This document shows positions 51,434 through 59,497 of a stretch of 64,000 nucleotides of DNA, piece after piece (within the stretch, counting starts at the first letter, position 1; each line of letters begins with the position of its first letter). This DNA is from Bradyrhizobium sp. Rc3b (GTDB lineage Bacteria > Pseudomonadota > Alphaproteobacteria > Rhizobiales > Xanthobacteraceae), in NCBI RefSeq assembly GCF_900114915.1, contig NZ_FOUS01000020.1:62001-126000 (forward strand), in the 5' to 3' direction. The notes under the pieces were generated by a model. It was not told where the DNA came from, searched no databases, and saw only the letters and a list, made by a program, of their open reading frames with translations. Both the position numbers and the translations under genes were made by a program.

Positions 51434-52768
51434 ATGACGACGACAACGATGGCGGAGGCGCCGATCGCGCCGCCCGCAGCAAAGCCGTGGTACAAGGTTC
51501 TCTACGTCCAGGTGCTGATCGCCATCGTGCTCGGCGCCATCGTCGGCTGGCTGTGGCCACAATTCGCAACCAACGAATGGATCAAGGCGCTCGGTGACGG
51601 TTTCATCAAGCTGATCAAGATGGTGATCGCCCCGATCATCTTCTGCACCGTGGTCTCCGGCATTGCCCACATCCAGGACGCCAAGAAGGTCGGCCGCATC
51701 GGCGTCAAGGCGCTGGTCTATTTCGAGGTCGTCTCGACCTTCGCCCTGGTGATCGGCCTCGTCGTCGGCAATCTCGTCAAGCCGGGCGCAGGCTTTGGCA
51801 ATGCTGCGGCGAGCGAGGCGGCCGTTGCGAACTACGCCAAGCAGGCCGCCGGCCAGAAGTCCGTCGACTTCGTGCTGCACATCATTCCGGACACCGTGGT
51901 CGGCGCCTTCGCGCAAGGCGAGATCCTGCAGGTGCTGCTGTTCTCGGTGCTGTTCGGCTTCGCCATCATGAGCTTAGGTGAGCGCGGCCACACCATCCGC
52001 AGCTTCATCGACGATGCCGCGCATGCGGTGTTCGGCGTCATCTCGATCGTGATGCGCGCGGCACCGATCGGTGCGTTCGGTGCGATGGCCTACACCATCG
52101 GCAAGTTCGGGACCGGTGCGATCCTCAACCTGATCGGTCTGATCGCGACCTTCTATGCCACCGCGGCGCTGTTCGTGTTCGTCGTGCTCGGCATCATCGC
52201 GCGCCTGGCCGGCTTCTCGATCTTCAAGTTCCTGGCCTATATCAAGGACGAGTTGCTGATCGTGCTCGGCACCTCCTCCTCGGAGAGCGCGCTACCGTCC
52301 ATGATGGAGAAGCTGGAGCGGCTCGGCTGCTCCAAGTCGGTGGTCGGTCTGGTAGTGCCCACGGGCTACTCGTTCAACCTCGACGGCACCAACATCTACA
52401 TGACGCTGGCGACGCTGTTCATCGCGCAGGCGCTCGGCGTCGATCTCAGCTTCAGCCAGCAGCTCACCATCCTGGTCGTGGCGATGCTGACCTCGAAGGG
52501 CGCCTCCGGCATCACCGGCGCGGGCTTCATCACGCTGGCGGCGACGCTGGCCGTGGTCGATCCGCGCCTCGTGCCGGGCATGGCGATCGTGCTCGGCATC
52601 GACAAGTTCATGAGCGAGTGCCGCGCGCTGACCAATCTGTGCGGCAACGGCGTCGCCTGCGTGATCGTCGCCTGGTGGGAGGGTGAGCTCGACCGCGACA
52701 AGCTCAACGCCAACCTCTCCAAGCAGATCGATCCGACCGACATGGAGACGGCGATCACGACGGACTGA
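51434..52768 (+). CDS. dctA: C4-dicarboxylate:cation symporter (DctA/DAACS family)
   Basis: 444 residues. Features: [40 protein letters not shown], the re-entrant loop [38 protein letters not shown] (NLDGT-type cation/substrate site) and [20 protein letters not shown]. It takes up succinate, fumarate and malate with protons or sodium. In rhizobia DctA is needed in nodules. No dctBD regulators are adjacent, so this may be a paralogue; the symbol is by family. Confidence 0.92.
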   Translation: MTTTTMAEAPIAPPAAKPWYKVLYVQVLIAIVLGAIVGWLWPQFATNEWIKALGDGFIKLIKMVIAPIIFCTVVSGIAHIQDAKKVGRIGVKALVYFEVVSTFALVIGLVVGNLVKPGAGFGNAAASEAAVANYAKQAAGQKSVDFVLHIIPDTVVGAFAQGEILQVLLFSVLFGFAIMSLGERGHTIRSFIDDAAHAVFGVISIVMRAAPIGAFGAMAYTIGKFGTGAILNLIGLIATFYATAALFVFVVLGIIARLAGFSIFKFLAYIKDELLIVLGTSSSESALPSMMEKLERLGCSKSVVGLVVPTGYSFNLDGTNIYMTLATLFIAQALGVDLSFSQQLTILVVAMLTSKGASGITGAGFITLAATLAVVDPRLVPGMAIVLGIDKFMSECRALTNLCGNGVACVIVAWWEGELDRDKLNANLSKQIDPTDMETAITTD

Positions 52769-52814
52769 TCTGGACCTGACGGCGCGAGCTGCGCTGTCAG
52801 ACCTTGAAGTCATA

Positions 52815-52848
52815 GGGCTGGTCGAGATGCTCGATCAGCCCTTTTTCT
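52815..52848 (+). terminator. Rho-independent terminator of dctA
   Basis: GGGCTGGTCGAG-ATG-CTCGATCAGCCC with one T-T mismatch, followed by TTTTTCTTT on the plus strand. It ends six bases before the stop of the convergent dehydrogenase gene. Confidence 0.85.
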
Positions 52849-52853
52849 TTCGG

Positions 52854-54086
52854 CTAGAACCGCTCCGGCCGGTACGGCATCGGATCGATCGCAGGCGTCT
52901 CGCCGCTCATCATCTCGGCGAGCAGGCGCCCGGTCGCGGGTCCGAGGGTAAAGCCCTGGTGGCCGTGGCCGAAATTCATCCAGAGCCCGAGATGCTGCGG
53001 AGCTTGCCCGAGCACCGGCAGCATGTCGGGCGTGCAGGGGCGGGTGCCGAACCACGGATCCGGCTCGACGCGCTTGCCGAGGTCGATCAGCTCGCGCGCG
53101 GATGCTTCGGCGCTGGCGAGCTGCACGGGCGTCGCGAGCGCATCCGGGCTCGTCAGCTCGGCTCCGGTGGTGATGCGAATGCCCTTGGCCATCGGCCCCA
53201 TGGCATAACCGCCGGCCTTGTCGATCAGCGGCAGGTCGAGCGAAGCGCCGCCGCTGTAATGCATGTGGTAGCCGCGCTTGCGCACCAGGGGAATGCGATA
53301 GCCGAATTTGTGGAGGAGATCGGGCGACCACGGCCCGAGGGTCACGACGGCGTTGGCGGCGTCGAGACGCCCCTGGTCCGTATCGACCGACCAGCCGGTC
53401 GCGGTCTGCCGCAGCGACTGCGCATCGCCGAGCACAATGGCGCCGCCGCGGCGCTCGAACAGCTCGGCATAGGCCGTGACCAGCGCGCCGGGATCGGACA
53501 CGGTCCAGGTGTCGAGCCAATGGATCGCGCCGGGAAGATCGTCGCGCAGGACCGGCTCGACCCTGGCAAGCTCGCTGCCGGAGAGCACGCGAAAATTCAC
53601 GCCGAACTCGCGGCGGTCTTCCTCCGCCGTCTTGATCGCCAGATCGAATGAAGCGGCATCGCGATGCAGCATGCGATAGCCGGCGCGGCGGATGAGATTG
53701 TCGGCATGGGCTTCGCGAATGAGGATGTCGTGCTCGCTCGTCGCGTAGGCGATCAGCCGCGCCCATGCATCGACGGCCTCGCGATGGCGCTTCGGGGCCG
53801 AATGCCACCAGTAGCGGAGCAGGGGCTCGATATGGAGATGAAGCGACGACAGGCTGTAGCGCACATCGTTGGTGCGGCCGGTCGCGATCTTCAGCAGCGT
53901 CGCAAGGTCGCGCGGCATCGGATAGGGGCGGACCGCTTCGGCCTGGATCATCCCGGCGTTGCCGTAGCTGGTCTCGCGGCCCGGCTCCCTGCGGTCGACG
54001 AGCCTGACGGCCCAGCCGCGCTGCTGGAGGTGCAGCGCCGCGCTCACGCCGATCATGCCGCCGCCGAGAACAATTGCGCTTTGCAT
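52854..54086 (-). CDS. FAD-dependent D-amino-acid dehydrogenase (DadA-like, 410 aa)
   Basis: ATG at 54086 starts MQSAIVLGGGMIGVSAALHL, the Rossmann FAD motif. RETSYGNAGMIQAEAVRPYP and YWWHSAPKRHREAVDAWARL are typical for DadA-type enzymes. The C-terminal GTRPCTPDMLPVLGQAP and NFGHGHQGFTLGPATGRLLA bind FAD. They oxidise D-amino acids to keto acids and pass electrons to the respiratory chain. An upstream start at 54104 is possible. Downstream of and codirectional with rne, but separated by the rne terminator. Confidence 0.92.
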   Translation of the reverse strand: MQSAIVLGGGMIGVSAALHLQQRGWAVRLVDRREPGRETSYGNAGMIQAEAVRPYPMPRDLATLLKIATGRTNDVRYSLSSLHLHIEPLLRYWWHSAPKRHREAVDAWARLIAYATSEHDILIREAHADNLIRRAGYRMLHRDAASFDLAIKTAEEDRREFGVNFRVLSGSELARVEPVLRDDLPGAIHWLDTWTVSDPGALVTAYAELFERRGGAIVLGDAQSLRQTATGWSVDTDQGRLDAANAVVTLGPWSPDLLHKFGYRIPLVRKRGYHMHYSGGASLDLPLIDKAGGYAMGPMAKGIRITTGAELTSPDALATPVQLASAEASARELIDLGKRVEPDPWFGTRPCTPDMLPVLGQAPQHLGLWMNFGHGHQGFTLGPATGRLLAEMMSGETPAIDPMPYRPERF

Positions 54087-54107
54087 TGGAACTGACCTCG
54101 CCAAATC

Positions 54108-54138
54108 AAAAAACGCCCGGCTTGACCCGGGCGTTTTC
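54108..54138 (-). terminator. Rho-independent terminator of rne
   Basis: AAAACGCCCGG and CCGGGCGTTTT pair around a short loop, with TTTTTTGATTT following on the minus strand. It is 17 bases after the rne stop codon. Confidence 0.9.
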
Positions 54139-54154
54139 TCTTGAGTGTTCGGCT

Positions 54155-57100
54155 TTATTCACCGCCGCCGAAGCGGCGCGACCACCAGCCGGCGCGGCGT
54201 GGCGCCGCCGGTGTTTCGCTTGCAGGTTCCGGCACGGGTTCAGCTGCCGGCGGGGCGGCCGGCTCAGGCGCCTGCGCAACCGGGGCTGCGGGCTCGATTG
54301 GGCTGCTCGACAGGAAGCTCACCTTTTCCCGGACCGTGGAGCGGCGCCGCGCGGTCTTGTCGTCGGCGGGCTCTTCCTCCGCGGCAACCGGCTGAGGCTG
54401 GGCCGGCACCGCCTCGGTCTGCACCTCGGCGCGCTGCTCAGGCTGCGAGACCTCAGGCTCAGCGGTGTGTTCGGCCTGGGCAATCGAGGGCGCAGCCTCG
54501 CCGCCGAAGCCGTCGAAATCGGCGACTGCGTCGGACGCTTCCGACGGCGCATTTGCCGCGAGCTCGTCGCTGATGGAGCCGGCGAGACCGTCCTCGCCGC
54601 CACCACGCCGACGGCGTCCGCCGCGGCGACCACGCCGGCGGCGACGGTCACCGCTGCCCTGCTGCTCGCCGCGGGCCGCCTGTTCCTCACCTTCTTCGCC
54701 ATCCTGCTCGGACTCGGCATCCTCTTCGCCTTCGCCGGCCGCAACGGCCGCCTCGGGGAGGGCGGCAGGGCTATCCTCACGCAACTCGCCGTCGCGCTGG
54801 CCACCGCGGCCGCGCCGGCGACGGCGGCGCTTGCGGCGCTGGCCGTCCTGCTCGGAAGCTGCCTCGCCCGCAGCCTGCTCCTCGGTGAGACCTTCGGTCT
54901 CCTCGGTTTCGACCTCGGATTCGAGTTCGGAATCGAATTCCTCGTCGTCATAGGCGTCTTCAACGATCGGCGGCGGGCTTGCTGCCGCCTGCGCCGCCAG
55001 CAGCGCCTTGGCGGCTTCCAGCGTATGGACTTGCTCGCCGCGGTCGATGAGATAGGCCTGCGGCCCGCTGACGCTTGCGTCGGCGATGACCGACAGCGTC
55101 ACCTTGAAGCCGTTCTCGAGATCGCGCAGATGGCCGCGCTTGTGGTTCAGCACATACAGCGCGACGTCGGTGCGGGTGCGGACCACGAGATTGTGGGTCG
55201 CGCCCTTCATCAGGATCTCTTCGAGGCCGCGCAGCAGCTGCAGCGCCACCGAGGACACCGAGCGGACATGGCCGGTGCCGCCGCAATGCGGGCACGGATC
55301 GGTCGAGCTCTCGAGCACGCTGGCGCGGATGCGCTGGCGCGACATCTCGAGCAGGCCGAAATGCGAGATGCGGCCGACCTGGATGCGCGCGCGGTCCTGC
55401 CGCAGGCAATCGGACAGCTTGCGCTCGACCGCACGGTTGTTGCGCTTCTCGTCCATGTCGATGAAGTCGATGACGATCAGGCCGGCGAGGTCGCGCAGGC
55501 GAAGCTGGCGGGCGACCTCTTCGGCCGCCTCCAGATTGGTCTTGAGCGCGGTGTCCTCAATATGGTGCTCGCGGGTCGATCGTCCCGAGTTGACGTCGAT
55601 CGAGACCAGCGCCTCGGTCTGGTTGATCACGATGTAGCCGCCGGAGCGCAGCTGCACGGTCGGCGAGAACATCGCGTCGAGCTGGCTCTCGACGCCCATG
55701 CGCGAGAATAGCGGCTGGCCGTCGCGATACTGCTTCACCGCACTGACATTGGCGGGCATCAGCATCTTCATGAAGTCGCGGGCTTCGCGGTAACCGGCTT
55801 CACCGGCAACCGAGATCTCGTCGATCTCCTTGTTGTAAAGGTCGCGCAGCGAGCGCTTGATCAGCGAGCCTTCCTCGTAGACGAGGGTCGGGGCCTGCGA
55901 CTTCAGCGTCAGGTCGCGCACCGTCTCCCACATCCGGATCAGGTATTCGAAGTCGCGCTTGATCTCGGGCTTGGTGCGGGCGGCGCCGGCGGTGCGCAGG
56001 ATGATGCCCATGCCCTCGGGCACGTCGAGATCCTGCACCACTTCCTTCAGGCGCGAGCGGTCCTGAGCGCTGGTGATCTTGCGGCTGATGCCGCCACCGC
56101 GTGCGGTGTTCGGCATCAACACGGCATAGCGGCCGGCGAGCGAGAGGTAGGTGGTCAGCGCCGCGCCCTTGTTGCCGCGCTCTTCCTTGACGACCTGCAC
56201 CAGCATCACCTGGCGGCGCTTGATGACTTCCTGGATCTTGTACTGGCGGCGCGGGCGGAAGGTGCGCTCCGGCACTTCCTCCAGCACGTCGTCGCCGCCG
56301 ACGGATTCGACGACTTCCTCTTCGGCTTCCTCGCCGTCTTCGTCCTCGTCCTCGTCGTCTTCGCCGGTTGTTTCCGCAGCCTCGGCATGCGGCGCCTCGG
56401 CGCTCTCGACCGCAGCATACACGGCATCGGCAGGTTCAGCGGCGGAGGTCACGGCCTCAGCCAGAGCTTCCGCATGCGCTTCGGGGGCGGCGGTCTCCTG
56501 CAGCTCGGCGGCGACCACAGGCTCGGCGCCAATCGTTGCGACAGGCGCGGGCGTCTCGTCGGCGTGATCGTGGTCGTGATGATCATGCTCGCCATCGTGA
56601 CCATGGTCATGATCGTGAGCGTGAAGGTGCCCGTCATCATGGGCATGATGATCGTCGTGATCATGCTCGTCATGATCATGATCGTGGTGATCGTGAGCTT
56701 CGTGCTCGCCGCGATGCTCCGCGTCGGCGTGCAGATGCTCGCCTTCGTGCAGGGCGCCCTCGGCGTGCTCCGGCAGCGCCGCGCCTTCGATCGGCTGGGC
56801 CGCGGGATCTGCGCCTTCGACGATGTCGCTGCGCACGCGCTCGCCATGACCGCGGCGGCGGGCGTTGCGGTGGCGCGAACGGCGGCGGCCGTGGGAGCGG
56901 TTCTCGCTCTCTTCCTCGGCCTCGCGATGGGCCTGTTCCTCGGCCTCGATCAGTGCCTGACGGTCGGCGACCGGGATCTGGTAGTAGTCGGGATGGATTT
57001 CGCTGAAGGCGAGGAAGCCGTGGCGGTTGCCGCCATATTCGACGAAGGCGGCCTGGAGCGAGGGTTCAACCCTTGTGACCTTGGCGAGGTAGATATTCCC

Positions 57101-57217
57101 ACGCAGTTGCTTGCGTTGCGCGGTCTCGAAATCAAACTCTTCGACGCGATTGCCGCGGACCACGACGACCCGGGTCTCTTCCGGGTGGGTGGCATCGATC
57201 AACATCTTGTTGGGCAT
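54155..57217 (-). CDS. rne: Ribonuclease E with large insertion in the S1 domain
   Basis: 1020 residues. N-terminus MPNKMLIDATHPEETRVVVV starts the RNase H-like/S1 part. An insertion of about 230 residues (95-320) interrupts S1: Arg/Glu-rich, then His/Asp-rich (22 His in 171-220), then acidic. S1 resumes at VIKRRQVMLVQVVKEERGNK. Catalytic Asp residues are D541 (ALVSIDVNSG) and D584 (IVIDFIDMDE); the zinc-link Cys pair is CPHC (642/645). The C-terminal 290 residues are a disordered Glu/Arg/Ala-rich degradosome scaffold. RNase E starts mRNA decay and matures rRNA and tRNA. Monocistronic with a strong terminator. Confidence 0.96.
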   Translation of the reverse strand: MPNKMLIDATHPEETRVVVVRGNRVEEFDFETAQRKQLRGNIYLAKVTRVEPSLQAAFVEYGGNRHGFLAFSEIHPDYYQIPVADRQALIEAEEQAHREAEEESENRSHGRRRSRHRNARRRGHGERVRSDIVEGADPAAQPIEGAALPEHAEGALHEGEHLHADAEHRGEHEAHDHHDHDHDEHDHDDHHAHDDGHLHAHDHDHGHDGEHDHHDHDHADETPAPVATIGAEPVVAAELQETAAPEAHAEALAEAVTSAAEPADAVYAAVESAEAPHAEAAETTGEDDEDEDEDGEEAEEEVVESVGGDDVLEEVPERTFRPRRQYKIQEVIKRRQVMLVQVVKEERGNKGAALTTYLSLAGRYAVLMPNTARGGGISRKITSAQDRSRLKEVVQDLDVPEGMGIILRTAGAARTKPEIKRDFEYLIRMWETVRDLTLKSQAPTLVYEEGSLIKRSLRDLYNKEIDEISVAGEAGYREARDFMKMLMPANVSAVKQYRDGQPLFSRMGVESQLDAMFSPTVQLRSGGYIVINQTEALVSIDVNSGRSTREHHIEDTALKTNLEAAEEVARQLRLRDLAGLIVIDFIDMDEKRNNRAVERKLSDCLRQDRARIQVGRISHFGLLEMSRQRIRASVLESSTDPCPHCGGTGHVRSVSSVALQLLRGLEEILMKGATHNLVVRTRTDVALYVLNHKRGHLRDLENGFKVTLSVIADASVSGPQAYLIDRGEQVHTLEAAKALLAAQAAASPPPIVEDAYDDEEFDSELESEVETEETEGLTEEQAAGEAASEQDGQRRKRRRRRRGRGGQRDGELREDSPAALPEAAVAAGEGEEDAESEQDGEEGEEQAARGEQQGSGDRRRRRGRRGGRRRRGGGEDGLAGSISDELAANAPSEASDAVADFDGFGGEAAPSIAQAEHTAEPEVSQPEQRAEVQTEAVPAQPQPVAAEEEPADDKTARRRSTVREKVSFLSSSPIEPAAPVAQAPEPAAPPAAEPVPEPASETPAAPRRAGWWSRRFGGGE

Positions 57218-57861
57218 GTCTTAACTCTTGGCGGCGGCGGGCGCGATTCACCGTGGGCGCGAGCTGCGCTGCCGGGTGACGCGACGGTCCACCTGATTCG
57301 GGGGTGAGGGGAAGGCCGAAACGCCGTCTCTCGCGCCTTGCCGAACCGGAAGCTTCAGGACCAAGGCGGCGCGCGGGATTTTCACTCCGCAGCGTCGCGA
57401 ATGATCCTTCAGAATTCGTCGGCACAGTCTGGCGCATCAAGCGTCGGCCCGTATGAAACATTGGGCGGCGAGGCCGCCCTTCAATCAGTTGCTGCTGGCC
57501 AGGCATGGCGCGAGCGCGCTCGCCTTGATGATCACGAACCGCTCCCCTGGGATCAAGGGACCGGGTTAATGGGTTACGTCGCTGTCAGAACTGTCCCGGT
57601 AACGCGAGAGGTAACCCAGGACCGTCCGCCGCCGGCGCTTGACCCGTTCCACCTCGCTGCCGCGCACCGCGCTGGCCTTAGAGGGGAACGGAAAAACGCT
57701 GGAATTCCCAAACCTTGAGAGTTCCGGCGCTGCACCGGGAGGCTGAATGCGACACAACCGGAAATATCGGCCGTCAGCATTCCGTACATACGAGGAATGA
57801 GCCATCGGTGCAAGGGAGCGTCGCACGGCGGTCACAGTCAGCGAGTTTCGCGTTTCTGTCA
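57218..57861. other. Long divergent intergenic region between rne and amiC
   Basis: About 640 bases with short chance frames only. It probably holds the long rne 5' leader, which in other bacteria mediates feedback control by RNase E cleavage, and the amiC promoter. I see no conserved RNA motif by eye. Confidence 0.4.
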
Positions 57862-57877
57862 TTAAGGATCAATTAAC
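57862..57877 (+). promoter_or_regulatory. CtrA-type binding site upstream of amiC
   Basis: TTAAGGATCAATTAAC fits the full CtrA consensus TTAA-N7-TTAAC exactly, 47 bases before the amiC start codon. CtrA is the cell-cycle master regulator of alphaproteobacteria and often controls division and envelope genes. Confidence 0.55.
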
Positions 57878-57924
57878 CCTGTGGTTCTATTGCGTTAAAA
57901 GGGCTGCTCGGAGGCACGGAATCG

Positions 57925-59220
57925 GTGGCGAGCCGCACAAATCAACGGGTTTTGCTGGGATGCGCACTTCTGTGCGCCGCAGCGTTGCCGTGTGCTGATT
58001 CCTCGCGCCTGAGCGCCGCGGAAAGCCAGCCGCAACCCACTGTTGCGGTAGCGAATTTTCCAGTCGCCTCCGCCGCCCGGCTGGCCGGCGACGGCAAGCA
58101 GACCCGCTTCATTCTCGACATCGACCAGACCGTTACCTTCCGTGCGGTCACGCTCGCAGACCCGTACCGGGTCGTCGTTGACGTGCCGCAGGTCAATTTT
58201 CAGCTGCCCGCGGGCACGGGGGTCGGGGGGCGCGGCCTCGTCAAGGCTTTCCGCTACGGGCTCGTCATGCCCGGCGGCTCGCGAATCGTGTTCGACCTGA
58301 CGGGACCGGCCCGGATCGCCAATTCCTATGTGCTGGAGGCGGCCAACGGCCAGCCGGCCCGGCTCGTGCTGGAGCTGGAGGAGGTCGACCGGACGGCCTT
58401 CGTGCAGTCGCTCGCACCCGAGAACCGCCCCGAGCTGCGGCCCACGATCGCCGAGGCGCAGCCTGCAACGGCTCCCGCGACGACAACCCCGGACACGGCG
58501 CAGCAGAAGGCCGATGGCCGCCCGGTGGTCGTGATCGATCCCGGCCATGGCGGCATCGACAACGGCACGCAGTCGAGCGGTGAGAGCGAGAAGAACCTGG
58601 TGCTGGCCTTCGGACTGGCGCTCCGCGACAAGCTGGAGAAGGCCGGCAAATACCGTGTGGTCATGACGCGGGACGACGACACCTTCATTCCCCTCAATGA
58701 CCGCACCAAGATCGCCCGGAATCTGAAGGCCGCCTTGTTCGTCTCTATTCACGCTGATGCGCTGCCCCGTGCCGAGGGCGATGCGCAGGGCGCGACCATC
58801 TATACGCTGTCCGACAAGGCGTCCGATGCCGAAGCCCAGCGACTGGCGGACGCGGAAAACCGGGCGGACGCTATCGCAGGCTTCAATCTCGCCGAGGAGC
58901 CGACCGACGTCGCCGACATCCTGATCGACCTTACGCAGCGGGAAACCCGCACCTTTTCAAACCGTTTTGCCCGTCTTCTGATGGGCGAGATGAAGTCGAC
59001 GGTACGGATGCACAAGCATCCCCTGAAGTCGGCGGGTTTCCGGGTGCTGAAGGCGCCCGACGTGCCCTCGGTGCTGGTCGAGATCGGTTATGTCTCAAAT
59101 AAGGGCGACCTCGAGCATTTGGTCTCCGAGGGCTGGCGGTCGCGTGCCGTGGGCTCGATGGCGCAGGCGATCGACGGGTTCTTGACCAAGCGGATGGCCA
59201 CGGCGGGATCGTCAAATTGA
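57925..59220 (+). CDS. amiC: N-acetylmuramoyl-L-alanine amidase (AMIN plus Amidase_3)
   Basis: GTG start with GGAGG ten bases upstream. Signal peptide, then an AMIN domain (about 40-150: FILDIDQTVTFRAVTLADPY, AFRYGLVMPGGSRIVFDLTG). A Pro/Thr/Ala linker is followed by the zinc amidase: VVVIDPGHGGIDNGTQSSGE (zinc His), LFVSIHADALPRAEGD (zinc His) and PSVLVEIGYVSNKGDLEHL (catalytic Glu). It splits septal peptidoglycan for daughter-cell separation; AMIN targets it to the division site. A CtrA-like site lies upstream and PBP1A follows on the same strand. Confidence 0.94.
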   Translation: MASRTNQRVLLGCALLCAAALPCADSSRLSAAESQPQPTVAVANFPVASAARLAGDGKQTRFILDIDQTVTFRAVTLADPYRVVVDVPQVNFQLPAGTGVGGRGLVKAFRYGLVMPGGSRIVFDLTGPARIANSYVLEAANGQPARLVLELEEVDRTAFVQSLAPENRPELRPTIAEAQPATAPATTTPDTAQQKADGRPVVVIDPGHGGIDNGTQSSGESEKNLVLAFGLALRDKLEKAGKYRVVMTRDDDTFIPLNDRTKIARNLKAALFVSIHADALPRAEGDAQGATIYTLSDKASDAEAQRLADAENRADAIAGFNLAEEPTDVADILIDLTQRETRTFSNRFARLLMGEMKSTVRMHKHPLKSAGFRVLKAPDVPSVLVEIGYVSNKGDLEHLVSEGWRSRAVGSMAQAIDGFLTKRMATAGSSN

Positions 59221-59260
59221 CGACCGGGGGATCGTCAAATTGACGACTGGGGGGATCGTC
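59205..59260. repeat. Short tandem repeat across the amiC stop codon
   Basis: GGGATCGTCAAATTGACGAC occurs at 59205 and 59228, and a partial third GGGATCGTCGCATTGA at 59252 (period 23-24). The first copy contains the amiC TGA. GTCAAATTGAC is itself nearly palindromic. Confidence 0.8.
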
Positions 59261-59497
59261 GCATTGAAAGGGTTTTTCCGTCCCGCCGCAAAAGCCCTAG
59301 TTTGGCCACAGCCGGCGCTTTATAAAAATGCCGCAGGGGGTTCCGGAATCGGAGAGAATCCCGCTCGGCAAGCGTCTAAAGTCCGGCACTGATGGTATTG
59401 CGTAAGCCGGTGAATTCGTGACGTGAAGATTGGCCCCTGTTTGGGTGCCAAGGGGCTGATACTGAGCTGATCCAGAGATTGAACGGATAAACACATA

